Below are positions 43,826-57,149 of a stretch of 64,000 nucleotides of DNA, one piece after another. How positions within the stretch are numbered: the stretch's first letter is position 1; each line of letters opens with the position of its first letter. Below the pieces are notes generated by a model. It made no database searches. It had not been told where the DNA came from and saw only the letters and a program-made list of their open reading frames with translations. Position numbers and translations under genes: made by a program. Source of the stretch: Nyssa sinensis. Taxonomy: Eukaryota > Streptophyta > Magnoliopsida > Cornales > Nyssaceae. The DNA is taken from contig CM018035.1 of NCBI GenBank assembly GCA_008638375.1, positions 28,369,807 to 28,433,806 on the forward strand, in the 5' to 3' direction.

Positions 43826-46800
43826 TGTCCCGACCCGAAACCCACCCTATGCGGATCTCGTGTCGCGGGGCCGACCCTAAGGCCGTCCCTACTTTTTCCA
43901 TTCCTGTATCATAGTACTAATATGCAATGTACTAAAAATTTAAAGCAATGACAACGAAAGTCTTAGCAATGACAGTGATTAGCGGAAGTCTTTCCCATAA
44001 TAGTAATTCAGCAGAAGTCTTTTCAATACATAATATGGTTCTACAAAAGTAAAATAAGAACCAGATGTAACCAGCACCCGGGGGTGGTGAATAATGGGAG
44101 AACTAAAACATAGACTAGTACAGTTCCTCAAAATGTTCTCTTACGCTCTCAGACTCCTACTGGGATCTTGCGGCGTTAGTACCTGAAATGGGGGTAAGTA
44201 GGGTGGATTGAGCTACGAGATCTCAGCAAGTAAAAACAGATCTCCGACATTGGTATCAGTGAAAAAGAATATGAATCCATAAATTAGAATATGATAGCCA
44301 ATCATAAGAAATGAGATGATGTAATAGCCAATAAGAACAGTTGCCACAATGGCCAATGGACAGTGGTGTACAATATACAATCAGGAGTAATGGATATAAC
44401 ATCAATATGAAACTCTCAATAATAATATATCAATATGAATGTACTGCCACAATAAACTGATCACAATCAATTCAATAAAGGATGTCCTCTCAGTGCAAGA
44501 TAAGTCATAAGGAATAGTGCCATTCAACAGTCGCAATCATCTCAATCAAATAAGAGATGTTTTTAGTCTGAGTCAGGGCTTGGCACACCTTCAGTCTTTT
44601 GGGACCCGGCATACCCCCTAGGGAATTCCAGTGAATTTCCATATGTCCGTTCACAGACTTGACCCATAGGTCTCTAGTCAATCAGAAAGCATCAGATGGA
44701 TATTGTGACTAAGCACAAGTCCAGTATACATAAACATTTCATGATCATAAGTGATTCCATAAGAGTATAAAAATGGAATATCAGACATACAATGAAAGCA
44801 TAACAGTAGGCCTTTCAAGGCATAGTTCAACATGATAACAATGGTATAACAGTCAATCAATGTCCACAAGATAGAACAATATCATATGGTGGAAAACAAT
44901 AATATTTGGTACGTTCAAGAGTACAAATTTGGCAGTAATGAGAATAAACTTGGCTTGAAAACACCAAATGGAAGAGAAAGGGAATTTACTTACCTCTAAA
45001 TATGCGTTCCTAAATCAGTCTCTTGCGGGTTTGCCTTTTTCCTGTCGAGTTCCCTATATATCAGTAAATATGTTTCAGAATAAATACTATTCAGCAAATT
45101 CTATGCCCTTCTATCATAAGTATTTCTAATACAAATTTTGACTTTACCATTGAGTCTGAAATGCCAAAGAAAGTCGATTTAGGCTTTCGCAGAATTCCAT
45201 TTGGACGTCTGTACGAAAAAGGGCAAAATAGTCATTTTACACTTTTACGGTTATTTTATTCTTTTTCGGGACCCCGTCTCATGAAATGGACCTTACCATT
45301 AGACTTAGAATGTCTGAGATAATAAAAATTGACTATTCATTTACCTCGTTTGGACTTCGTTTGACCCATATTTGAATTACGGGCATTTTTGTAAAACTTA
45401 ATATTTTATTAATTTTTTCTGTTTGGGCCACGGTGACATTTCTTAAAACTTCTGAAGTCGGTTCATAATTTCCAACAGTTCCGGTCTAAACTAGTGGGTT
45501 CATCAGTTAAAACCCTAAACCGGCCTAACTCTTTACTGAACCAACCGGTTTAGTTTAATTCAGAGAACCAGAATAGCATAACCACTCTGTCCACCTTATC
45601 CATGGTTTGGTTAAACCCAAATCCCATTTCTACATTTTCTATCTCTGCAACCAAACAATCTAATTCCATTTTAAATTCAAATACAAAATGATGTCGTATC
45701 ACTGCCCCATTTAATTCCGGTCGGGTCCCGACCCAATCCGACCCGAACTCGGTTCAAGACTCAAGTTAACCCTACCCATTTTCGGTACTGTTCATCGTCT
45801 TCTCCAGGATGATGAACAGTAACCGTAAACCCAGAAATTCCTTAGGTTAATTTTGTGATCTTTTGGCCATCGATTCACGTTGTTTTTGCTTCCATTGTAT
45901 TTCTGGAGGGATTTTACTCATTTTGGCATTTGTTTCATAGCCTGAAACAAGCTCAAATGCTTGCTTCACTCTTCGATGGCCGACTAAATAATCAAGTCGT
46001 ATGCCTTTATTTTTCAACCAATTTCAATGAGTTTTGGTTTATTGTGACCGTAGAACCTTAAGGGTCACTATCCCATTCACAAAACTAGAGTTTAAATTCA
46101 ATTGTTGAAATTTCATTTCCAACCCGTGACCTGCAACTCCATATTTCCCTCTCCTCTTTAATGTTTTGGATCTGATTTTTAGATTTTTGAGATCCTTATA
46201 AGGTCTAGTTTTGGACCCTAACCATTAGAACATGTTTATTTAAACTCGATTTAGACCCAGTTGTTCAGGTCTTACAGTAGCAGTTCTTCACGATTTATTT
46301 CGTTTTCCTTACAAATTTTGAAACTTTAAACACTTAACAATGGTTCTAACATTATGAGGCTTATTCAGGAGTTAAAATGAATGAATAAGGTTGAGTTCTG
46401 TTACCTGGTTTGCCAATCCCTTTTTCTCTTTCTTCGCCTGCTTCTCTCTCTTGCGTCTCAGTTCCTCTCGGTCTCTCTCTCTTTTCCCTTCTCTCCTCTT
46501 TATTCCCCTTAACCGACCTGACCTGCCTTGAGTCGGTGGCTTTTGCCACCTGTAAAATTATGGAGACACTACGCACATACGGCATGCATACAATACACAC
46601 ATACACTTCATGCTTGACACACAACTATACACACAGCCATGCACAGCTACACATGCCCCCACGTGCACCATGGTTGTGAGCAGCCTTGCTGCTCTCCTCT
46701 CGGTTTCCCCTCAATCTCAGCCTCTTTCTTTGACCACCTTTCCTTAATATTATATATATATATATATATACATATATATTACAGCACCTTCACTCAATCA

Positions 46801-47389
46801 ACCTTGAGTTGGTGGCATTGCCACCTATTTCATGCAGCATGCCCATATGACACCTATTGCTTCCACAGCTTCTTTCTATTTCTTTCCTTTTATTTTACCT
46901 TACATCAATATATATGTACATAGATATTTATACACTGACCGTACCGATATATACATGTGTTGTGTATATCATATAGTTTATTTATTATACACACATATAT
47001 ATAAATTTTCCCGTAACTGTATATGTATATATATATATATACATATACTCACGTGCACGTTTTTTCATAAAAGTGGCTTCCGATGCGGTGACACCCGGAC
47101 ACCCGTGACTGCTTACCTCTCGTACCCATGCATCGTAATTTTCAATAACCTACGTGTGTACGCAAACGGTCACATGCATGGGAGTATGTGCATGCACGTA
47201 CTACGAGGCTCAGTCTTGTGTCGCCCGATGTTGCTTGACAATGTTTATAAAAGTGAACCATTCACATTCCAATCCATTCAGTCCAATGAATACAATGATA
47301 TAGAGCTTAACGGCTCGGTTTACACCTAGTGATATTCCACTCTACAGTGTGCCTCGGTATACGTGCCATATCCCGGGTCGGGATATTAC
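43826..47389 (-). mobile_element. Solo gypsy LTR, family B (3,564 bp, TSD CCCTT)
   Basis: The limits are TGTCCCGACCCGAAACCC at 43826 and CGGGTCGGGATATTACA at 47389. Both sides carry CCCTT (43821-43825 and 47390-47394), a perfect 5-bp duplication. On the minus strand it starts TGTAATATCCCG and ends GGTCGGGACA, the Del/Tekay style. It contains TA microsatellites (~46753-46775 and ~47030-47043) and only short non-coding frames. It sits inside family A copy 3. Confidence 0.88.
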
Positions 47390-47394
47390 ACCCT

Positions 47395-47853
47395 TTGTTT
47401 TCTAAGTCTTTTTCCAACCTAATATTCATGATACATTATACAATTAAGGATTTATACATTTCATTCTCACTTGATAACCATAATTCATGGAAAGTAAACA
47501 TACATTCATTTTCTTCAACATATATACATGAAAGGCACACTAAATAAATATATCCTACATGTCATTTGGGCTTAAGCCCTTACATTAAAAATTGGCCCAA
47601 GGCCTATAGTTCACCATTTTTTTCTAAATTAAAACACAAGTCTTTTGGATTTATGCCCATATATACAAAATATGCCCTAAGGGCTAAATATGCTTCACAA
47701 TCTACTTCCTCCTTCTGTTTTTCAACGACTTCATTGAGTCTCAAGTACCTGGGGTCTCGTTTGAAATATGATATCCCATAAATGGGTCAGCTCAACTACT
47801 GGTATGACATGATGGTAATGCAAGGAACAAAATTAAGGTGTGGCATGTGCGAG
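47395..47853 (-). mobile_element. Family A LTR copy 3, right part (truncated)
   Basis: It continues copy 3 (TTTTCTAAGTCTTTTTCC, and ACATGTCATTTGGGCTTAA at ~47554). It ends abruptly at 47853, where copies 1 and 2 would go on for another ~1.4 kb. The rest is replaced by the LTR at 47854. Confidence 0.8.
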
Positions 47854-48684
47854 TGTCACGACCCGAAACCCACCCTGTGCGGATCTCGTATCGCGACCGC
47901 CACCCGTCGGCCTTAGGGCCGTCGAGCAAGGCTCACATAAGTGATGGTATCGGACGGCGGTACGGCCTGTGTTTGTGGAAGCATGAAAACTTTTTCTTTT
48001 CTTTTCTTATTTTAATTTTCTACATATCCGCCTGGTACTGCCGCTCTTCAGAACGGTACACATTATACATTCAAAGCATAATAAAAACTTAAAGACTTTA
48101 TAATTAATACATATTCAGCTGCCTCGTGAGGCTTAATACATAACAACTTTACTATCTTCTAATACAAAAATGACTACTAAAGTTCCATAGTGCTTCCCAA
48201 AAAACTGTTAGTCCTGTAAGTAGCTGCTTACGCCCTTCCTCAAAATGGGCAAAGCCCTAAATATGATTTTTTTTTAAGCCCTTTTTTCCTTTTTCATTTT
48301 GCATATGCATCATTTTTCATTTTAGAATATTTTATTTACTCTCAAAGTTTCTTATAATTTTTGCAAAACTTCTTGATTAAGCATACTTTATTCATATATC
48401 ACTAGTCTTTCCTTAGTGCATTTCATGCACTAATCTTTTAAAATTATTTATGTATTAATACTCGATTAACGCCGATTGTAATTTATTATCAGGTTATGAC
48501 TATTGTCATCAAATCACATTCTTAAAATTGATTGTCCCCAATTTATAACCAATTGTTCTCATTTATACATTTGTTTCCATATTTGTAGACTATTAGTCCT
48601 AAGTAGAATTGCCCATGATTATTAAGAGAGTTCTCTTACAATAATCATTATTATGCTTAATTTCTCCACTTTTGGGATGTTACA
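47854..48684 (-). mobile_element. Gypsy LTR, family C (831 bp), no target duplication
   Basis: The ends are TGTCACGACCCGAAACCC at 47854 and TTTTGGGATGTTACA at 48684. The flanking pentamers differ (GCGAG and CTATA), so it is either the product of an illegitimate recombination or an LTR whose partner sequence has been lost. No PBS or polypurine tract adjoins it. Confidence 0.7.
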
Positions 48685-50014
48685 CTATATGTTGCCTTGA
48701 CAATGAAGGTCAAGATGAGATTCTTTTAAAGAATCGAGTATGAAGGTTGACCACACACCTCATGTAACCTGAAGAAAGCCGAATGTGAACTTTCAGACAA
48801 GTGTTAGGAGAGCGACTAGGTTGGAGTGTTCAGGTTAGACGTTGAGGTAGCGACGTGGGGCACTAGTATAGCGACGGGCGCTAAGTAGCGATTGGACTAA
48901 GATTCGTATGGCATTATATTATTTTGAGAATAAGTTTGACATGCCCAATTGAGTGGGAGCACCGCTGTAGCATACAATACATGTGTTGATGATGTGACAT
49001 TTATAAAAGAGAGTGGACAAATGTATCCCTATTTCATTATTATGTGAGCTTTGGGAACCTTTTTGAGTTCCACTGTGCCTTTTGTGACTTAGGACTACTT
49101 TAGCATTTTGCTAAAGGACCATGATTGATGGGGTCCAACGGACATGTCTAGGAAATTAGTTGAGTTCGATTGGATTAATATGAGTAGCTAGGGAAGACGG
49201 TTTTGTAATACACTATTGTATTGTGACTCATTGCCTGGGTGATCATATCGGTTTCTATGTCTATTGATGTGATCATGAGTACAATACAGATTGGATGGTC
49301 CATGCATTGCGTTGAGATTAGTTCTCGTGAGGGATAACAGATGTTGAATCTAGTGTAATAAAATAGTCTAGGGCATAGATGAGATCAGTTATGTGTTTGT
49401 AGTGAGGTATTATGTTAGTTTGATGGTATCTTAATATAGTACTCCTACTCCGATCATTCTTGTTTGGTCGCACGATCCTTTTTTTATATGTGGAAGGTGA
49501 TGCAGAGAGCTTAATACTCAACCTATGTAGACTAGTGGGAGATGTTGGGCATTGACTCATGTGGACCCGAGTCCGTTTGACATCCATAAGATTTGTGTGA
49601 TCATGATAATTATGATAAGAGTTTATATATAGTTAAAACTCTTATTCGTTCTGATTGCTTTGTCCAACTTAGATATTATCACGTAAATCTTGTAATTATC
49701 CCATTAGTTGTGGTCATGGAATATAAAATATATGCATAGTCTCTCAAATAATTATCACGTGGGGTTTTAAGTAGAGCTCTCTCTGAGATTCTTCTTGGGT
49801 GATTATCCTAATACCTTTGGTCCTGGATCGTGAAAATATATAGACAACTCGATCTTGTAGCCATCCTATTTGACAAAGAGGATCTCTTGCAGCGTTTCAA
49901 GGATTTTTGTGATGTTCCAAGAAAGCTCGTAATACAAGACATCTCTTCCGCTTCTGCTATTCTTGATCCAAAGAGATAACCGGGTTAACATCCGTTTATA
50001 TATCTCCTTCAACA
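48685..50014 (+). mobile_element. Copia 3' end with LTR (truncated element)
   Basis: A polypurine-type ACTAGTGGGAGA (49531-49542) is followed by an LTR starting TGTTGGGCATTG at 49543 and ending CTCCTTCAACA at 50014 (472 bp, TGTTG/CAACA ends). The AGTGGGAGA-TGTTGG junction is typical of plant copia 3' LTRs. The 860 bp before it hold no recognisable protein and are probably the non-coding 3' interior. The 5' part is missing. Confidence 0.65.
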
Positions 50015-50773
50015 ATAAAATTAAATTTTAAAAAATAATGTAATTTAATGAGAATAGACTGAGCTTAAATCGCTTTGAAGAATTCTCAAATAAACCGCTT
50101 AATATTAATGTATTTCAACCATATATACTTGAAAAAAATTATATCATATGATCCTCACATGGATAGGATAATCAAAATTATTCATGTATTAATTTATAAA
50201 TTTTAGGAGATTAATTTATTGTAAATTGTAGAATTATAGCTGAAGTCGTCATATGGTATAATGGTGACAAATAGGTTAAATGCACTCAACTAGAATATTT
50301 AATTTCATGATTTTTAATAATATCATAAACAAAATGCATGATATTTTAAGGTGTGGAGTTCAAAATTAAATACTTATCACTTGTCACTAAAAAAATTCAA
50401 AAAGCATGTGAAGTACTAATATAATTATCTTGTTGCCTTAATGTATGTTCAATATTTTTTTTGTTTTTTTTTTTAAGGTAGGTGCCAGTTAATTTATCTA
50501 GTAAAACTTTTTAAATAGTCATACATGAAATTTTGCATCAAAACCTTTCTTTATTTAAGGTATAGGATTTATGTGCAGGGGAAGGTTATTAAACTTAAAA
50601 AACTAAATGCTTTATATTAAAAAAATGTATATGAAATTTGACTGAATCAATTCACGAGGAGTTTGGTTGTGGGAGTGGTTGAGGGTGTCGCAGACCTGAC
50701 TTTATACCTAAAAACCAACCATGTTGATGCCAAGCTATTGGCGAAGATGACATGTATTTCTCCCTCTCTCCCT

Positions 50774-50826
<53 letters not shown>

Positions 50827-52480
50827 AATGTTCGATTATGACATTTGCCTACTTAGCCAGGGAGGGTAAGGGCATACTTTTATTTCTTTCTTTTGACTCT
50901 TTGTGATGGATATAGGTGACTTAATACAAACCAAACATTGTTTTGCAAAATTTGGTGCAACCAAAAAAGAAAAAGAAAGCTCGTGTCTAAAAAATTTAAA
51001 AAGAAAAAAGACTTTTTGGCTCATATCTATGAACATGGAAGAAAAGTAACAAGAGATGTTTTGCAATAAGGTGACGCGCCAAGATTTAATCCTTTTCATC
51101 CAGCCACTGCTTCACACGTGCCCATTCATTCTTTTAAAAAGAAAAAATAGACAATACAGTGGCTCTAATCTTAGCAGCAGAACATTCTTTCATTGATACA
51201 CGTGTCTTAATTATAATTTAATACACATGCATACAGTGGACAGAACTAGAAAAAAATTTATAGAGCCTCTATAAATTATATTGGGTCTAAATTTTAGGAT
51301 GAAAATGAAAGAAATAATAGGTAAAGATTGAAATGGGTCAAAATTTTTGAGTGTGGGTTAAAATTTTGAGTAAAAAATGATAGAAATATTGGATAAAATT
51401 TAGTTTGAACAAAATTTTAAGGTGGACTAGTTTGAAAAATGTCAAAATTTTATAAGTATAAAAAATATTTTTTAAAATTTAGGATGAGCTAGAGCTCGAT
51501 CCAGCCCACTCATACTCCCACCCTTACATGTGTATTTTTTAATTAAAATTGTATAGTTAATATAATAATAATTTTGAGATTTTTAAAATAATAATAATTT
51601 TTCTTTATTAAAAAATAATAAATACCTTTTTTTTTTAGACATTTTTTTTATAAATTTTTTCTAAACTTTTTATTTTAAAATAAATATGAATTAAAATTTT
51701 CTTTGGCTCAAAAAAATATAAGCAGATTATCTTAAATTTATTTTTATATAAAATAAAAAGTTATAAAAAAAAATAGTCAAAATTAAAAGTAAAAAATGAA
51801 ATGATTACTCTTGTCATTTTAGTAAAAGTTGGAGAGATTGGTATTATTTAAAAATTTCAAGAAAAATATTTATAAATGTTAGAAGCATTAGGAAAGTGGG
51901 TTATAATTTATCCGATAAAAATTTATAATATCGATATATTTATTAAGTCATTATTTACCACCTTACCTTACAAACATATTTATAATTGAAATGGTTAACT
52001 TTTAAGAATGAATATCAAACCGTCAACATGCATACACTCAAATTTTTTGAGTTCTGTTTTGAATTAATGTTTCATGAACTTGAATTAGTAAAAAGAAAAA
52101 AAAAAGTCAAGATTTTAACATCATTTTTAAGTGCATTACATAAAAAGTGAGTGAAGCAATTCAAATTTAAAGGAACGTCCAAACAAGCTCACACTGTGAT
52201 TCAGCATAGTCGAATAAAATATTTAGAGAGGATAGTACTACCATTAGTCATCATGCACGCTTCTTTAGCAATGCCAACCCGAGCTTTCTTTTTGACCTGA
52301 ACCAACTCGAAAATTTTGGATTGAATCCGTTCGATTCAGTTCTTTGATTCTCCCAATTTTTGTTCACCGCTAATCTTTATTCATCATACGCTTTCAAAAC
52401 ATAACACTATCATTAGGATCTTTTCCACATCACATTAACCAGCAGATTTGGGAAAAAAAAAAATGGAATCAAATGATGAT
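50015..52480. other. Intergenic sequence downstream of GS1
   Basis: AT-rich, with no gene seen. It holds a TC/TA microsatellite (50780-50826). Short frames such as 51099-50836 have no features of a real gene. Confidence 0.6.
50780..50826. repeat. (TC)n(TA)n microsatellite
   Basis: TC repeats at ~50778-50808 run into TA repeats at ~50809-50825. Confidence 0.9.
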
Positions 52481-52730
52481 TGAAAGATACAATACTTTAC
52501 CAAGTTGACAGATAAGAATTTGGTCTTTGATGTTGCTTTAAGTTGTTTTCATCCAAACACAGGTAAAATGAAGAGGCAATGGCTACCCCAGACCAACAAG
52601 AGCAAATGTAGCATTCAGAAACCCAGTAAATATGCAAAAAACATGCAGTAGAAATAGATACATAAAGGTTCAAATTTACCAAAATCCTTCCCACAAATGA
52701 TAAAATGGCACAACCAATTACAGATCTAGC

Positions 52731-55700
52731 TTATGGCTTCCAGAGAATGGTTGTGTCGGCAATCATAGAAGTGACAATGTAGGGATCCATGTTCGAAGCA
52801 GGCCTTCTATCCTCAAAATAACCTTTGCCAGCCTTCTCCGTGTCCCTGCCAACCCTGATGGAGGCTCCGCGATTTGCCACCCCCTATCAAATTAACCGTG
52901 TGTGACTATGAGCATTGCGAAAAGAAGTATACTAAATTATCATAAAAGTCACCAAACTCTATTATAACGTGTTCTTGACATACTTTTGCAGCATACACAT
53001 TGGTTAATTAGAAATGGCATGCAAAATATTTCAAAAATAATAATCAAAGATCCAGAGTCAGTCTGGAGAACTCCAAGACATTCACATGTCAAATTCATCC
53101 TGTCAACTGTTTCTATTTCTAATATGCTTCAGTTGGATTCTTTCTTCAAATTCCCAACCAATGTTGCCTTTTAATTATTCACAACAATGTGATATTCCAA
53201 GGTGGAGGAAAGGAGAAATAATTCAAAATTCTTCACCATAATAAGAACTTTATATAATAGATAAAGGAATCTTTACCCATAAGAAAGTGTTGATGTCAGC
53301 TGTTTCATGTCGTCCAGTAAGACGTCGCTCATTGCCTTCTCCATAAGCAGCAATGTGTTCCTTGTGCTTGAGTCCAAGCTTGTCGATGGCCTTCTTTATC
53401 ACTTCAAACCCTCCGTCACTTCTCATGGACTTTGTACTGATAACCAACATAAATGGGTATCATTAGATTAGGAAAAAATAATAATCCAAGTAAGACCGCG
53501 CACGCACTCAGAGAGAGAGAGAATTTGATCATTTCACTTGAGATCACATATAATACCTATAATTAGTGTGAGCACCAGCTCCATTCCAGTCGCCCTGGTG
53601 GCCAAAAAAAAAATTCCTTGAGTTAAAACAAATGGTTAAAGAAAAACAAACAAGAAAAAATGCTCTACAATTTTTCCCCTAAAACAATACAATGGTACAA
53701 TTGGCAGAGTGGCGAACAATAGAGGACTTGATAGGAATGAAGAGGGATCTCTCAGGGCAAGAATCTAACCTGAATAGGTTTCGGGTCAAAAGAAAGCACC
53801 ACTCCCGCAATCTCTGTTATCCTCTGTTAAATCAGAAAATGTATCATAAGGTTCATTTGTATCTCACATGAGAATGATATAGATCAATGAATTTCCAATA
53901 TTTAAAAAATCTAATTCTATATAAAATGGATTATTTCAAAGTACCTCCAGAATGTAGCGAGCCACCCATAGCTCATCCCCAGCTGAGATGCCCACAGCAG
54001 GGCCAACTTGGAATTCCCACTATAGAATAGAAGAAGCAATGTTAATCCACAAGAAGAAAAAACAGCAAATATAAAATATACACACACACACACACACAGA
54101 GACCAATAATATTGGAGAAAAAAAATGAATAGATAAAAACCGTGAAACTATTTATACCTGGCCTGGCATCACTTCACCATTGATACCACTGATATTGATG
54201 CCAGCATAAAGACAGGCTTTGTAATGAGAATCAACAATGTCCCGGCCGAATGCTTTGTCAGCACCAATGCCACAATAGTAGGGTCCCTGTTTTACCCAAA
54301 TAAACATTTCTGCTCAAAGTTATATATAATCAGCTAGAAACCACAATATGAACAACGAGCGGAAATGATGATGAACAATAAAAATAAGGTTGAATCAATT
54401 CAAATGAAAAATAAAAATAAAAAACATTAGCAAGTCTGTAGTCGCCTTTGCATCAATTGAGTTATTCATCCCCTACATACAAGACCAATAATAAGGTTGC
54501 ATTTGAAAAAAATAATGGTTGGGATTGATTCACTATGTTTGGTATTGACAAACGAAGTTGAGATATATGTAAAATGGGCTCATCTCAAAGGTCACTAAAG
54601 AAGTTATCCCAGAAAAGAATTTCCAGGCATCACATTATCAATGACAAAGTTTGTTAAAAGAAATTTGCATACTTTATGCAAATGATTCCTTATCTTTCTT
54701 GCAATTACCATTAACAAGAGCGTAAAGTGCGAGTGCAGTTATATCTTGTAGGAAGATGAATTAACAAGCTACAACAGTCACAAGAAAGAAAATACACACA
54801 CACACAATGTGAATAGAAAGTGATTCTAGAGTACGCCTAGAACATGTCACTAGAAAGTACTTTTGTTTGCCACTAAATAATACAATGCTTATTTCCAGTA
54901 CCTAAGTTGCATCCAATTAAAGTGCTAAAAGATCTGTCCATTCCCTTACACCAATTGGTCCCCAAGTAGAAAAAAGTACACATCATGACACCGATGTTAC
55001 AATTTCTAATATTTTGATCCACAAATTACATTTTTAAAAATCAGTAAATTTTAAGGTTCAGGACAAAACCATAAGAAACCATACCGGCGATTAAATACTC
55101 AAGAAAAAAGTATTGGAAAAAGTCAGGTTCAATTACCTGAGGTCCAGGATAACCTCCCACGGGCCACCCAATTGGCCATTTTACATCTTTCTGCAACAAA
55201 GTATACTCCTGCTCTATACCATACCTGTTTTTTTTTTTTAAAAAAAAAAAAAATTATTTTAGCTAATAATTAAGTTGGAAGGAAAATTGTTATAGTAGGA
55301 CCTGAAAAGCTAACATTTAAATGAATTATACCCAAATAAAAAGATTATTATTTTTCTTCTGATATACAGATTAGAACATACCAAGGCTCCTCAGCAACAA
55401 CATCAGGGTGGCTGAATACCTTTGCAGCATTATGCCTCTTGTTTGTTGGAATGGGTTCTCCGGCAGGAGTGTAAGCATCACACATCACCTGTATTTAACA
55501 ATATATATATATATATATATATATATCTTTAATATATTCTGGGAAAAGTTTTAACACAAATTTAGCTATTAATTAATTTTTAGAATCAATGAATTGGTAG
55601 AATAGCACTTACAAGAATGTTCTTCCCTCTCCTGAATGGGTCTCTGAATATTGCCTGAGGACTAATTTGAGAAACCAACAAAAGGTAATCCATTAATAAA

Positions 55701-56616
55701 ACACACAAACGCGGGTTCGGTTCGGAGAGGGGAGTGGAAATAAAACAGAGAATTACATATGGAAATGAAGAAAACATACTATAAAATGACTTCACTGTCT
55801 TCGCCAGGTGCTTGGCCAGTGCTAGAACCATCGTAGTTCCACTTCGGAAGCTTGGAAGGATCAGTAACTGATCCCGGAAGGGTCTAATTCATGAAAAAAA
55901 ATTAGAACAACCAAAGTTCATAAAAAATCAAAATTCACAAATAAGGAAACGAACAAAGGGAAAATACATACATATATAAAAGTATAATATGTGCATATGT
56001 AATTATGTCGGTAAAAAAACTATTACCCGTGCTTTGCTTCTGAGGTCCATACCAGATCCACCAATCCTGTTCAATTATCAACACAAACTCACACATCAAA
56101 AAACTAACTTTTTTCCCATGAAAAGAATACCCATTCACCACACTAACACAAAATGATAGACTAAAAGATTATCTCATTAGATTGCAATGAACAAAACCCT
56201 CAAAAAAAAAAAAATCCCATCAAGTAAAATCCAACAGATTTCAAACGAAATGGCACACAGACACACACATATCAGAGACACCCACCAATCCTGTTCAAGG
56301 ATCAACACACACACAAAAAAACTAACTTTTTTTCCCATGAAACAAATAGCCATTCAAACCACTAACACAAAAATGATAAACTAAAAGATTATCTCATCAG
56401 ATTGCAATATAGCAGAAATACACGAAATACCCACCAACAAAGAGAATAAAACAACCGCAGAAATTGCAAACATAACTAAGCAATCAAAGGTTCAAATACA
56501 ACATTGAAAATGTCGCGAAACAGAGATTTGAATGGAACTAACCATATGTACTCTGCAATGACTTTCTCAGTAACATCAGAGAGATTCAAGTTGATAAGAT
56601 CTGAAAGTAGCGACAT
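52731..56616 (-). CDS. GLN1: Cytosolic glutamine synthetase GS1 (EC 6.3.1.2), 12 exons, 356 aa
   Basis: It joins ammonium to glutamate using ATP in the cytosol, for ammonium assimilation and remobilisation. Exons: 56616-56543, 56066-56027, 55883-55780, 55661-55613, 55488-55382, 55224-55137, 54286-54158, 54019-53945, 53823-53770, 53594-53557, 53436-53277, 52883-52731. All introns are GT-AG and the sum is 1,071 nt. It starts [12 protein letters not shown] and ends TTILWKP. Signatures: [20 protein letters not shown] (residues 53-72), metal-ligand Glu in WYGIEQEY (Glu129, Glu131), ATP site [17 protein letters not shown] (237-253), and [11 protein letters not shown] (288-298) with Arg291/Glu297. 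There is no transit peptide and no plastid C-terminal extension, so it is the cytosolic form. Length and motifs match full-length plant GS1; no lesion is seen. Intron 6 is the longest (850 bp). Confidence 0.98.
55499..55526. repeat. (TA)n microsatellite in GS1 intron 4
   Basis: About 14 TA units lie 11 bp upstream (in + coordinates, downstream) of the exon 5 acceptor. Length variation here could affect the polypyrimidine/branch region of that intron. Confidence 0.85.
56058..56408 (-). repeat. Duplication in GS1 intron 1 that includes the exon 2 acceptor
   Basis: 56058-56188 (131 bp) and 56282-56408 (127 bp) are near-identical direct copies ~220 bp apart. The first covers the real 3' splice site and first 9 bases of exon 2 (AACAG then GATTGGTGG). 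The second repeats these as a decoy acceptor at 56291-56292. Confidence 0.92.
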
Positions 56617-56719
56617 TGTAATAAATAAAAAAAACTGACCAAAAGAAACAGGAGATTGTTCCTCTCTCTAAAACTCTGTATAATGGAGTCCGTGAAGAGA
56701 GGAGCAGGGATTAGTGGGT

Positions 56720-56728
56720 CTATTATAG
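56720..56728 (-). promoter_or_regulatory. Probable TATA box of GS1
   Basis: The minus strand reads CGCTATAATAGACC, ~105 bp upstream of the start codon. Transcription would start near 56690, giving a ~75-nt leader with CT-rich text (TTTTAGAGAGAGGAAC). A CGTCATCACC motif lies just upstream. Confidence 0.5.
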
Positions 56729-56739
56729 CGGTGATGACG

Positions 56740-57140
56740 TTGAATATAATGAAAATAAATGCTGAAAAAAACTTTTTGTTTTTTCCTCCTTGTTAATTGA
56801 AATTGAATAAATCAAAATTATTAAAAATGGAGTCACCGTTACCGAAGGTAGGTACTGACCACAATTTGCGGATTGTCAACTAACCCTTGTTTAGCGATGG
56901 TTACGCATAAATATACTTTTGTCCGGTTCTCTCTCTTGCCAGTTTCAGTAGCACGTAAGTGTTACCTAAGCATGACAAGGGTAAATTTCAAGCTTGGGCT
57001 ATCACCCATATTCGGGGATCCCATTGCTCTTTTAAGTATTTTTACTTCAATTGTGTTGCATTAAGAATTTCACGAAGATGCTAACTCAATGGTGATGTTC
57101 ACCATGGTAGGTAAAATAATGTATTTGAATACATTTGATC
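56740..57140. other. GS1 upstream region
   Basis: No coding signal is seen. It holds the likely distal promoter of GS1 up to the copia debris that starts at ~57.1-57.2 kb. Confidence 0.5.
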
Positions 57141-57149
57141 TAAGGTTTT

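Noticed and set aside
43826..43900. GC-rich TGTCCCGACCCGAAACCC block as a promoter or rRNA-like sequence
   Set aside because: The same block recurs as an LTR terminus with a target duplication, so it is an LTR end.
46361..47329. Several frames of 87-165 codons
   Set aside because: They lie within the family B solo LTR, include microsatellite-derived residues and have no domain.
52497..52694. 65-codon frame just downstream of GS1 on the same strand
   Set aside because: It lies in the likely 3' untranslated region of GS1 and has no protein features.
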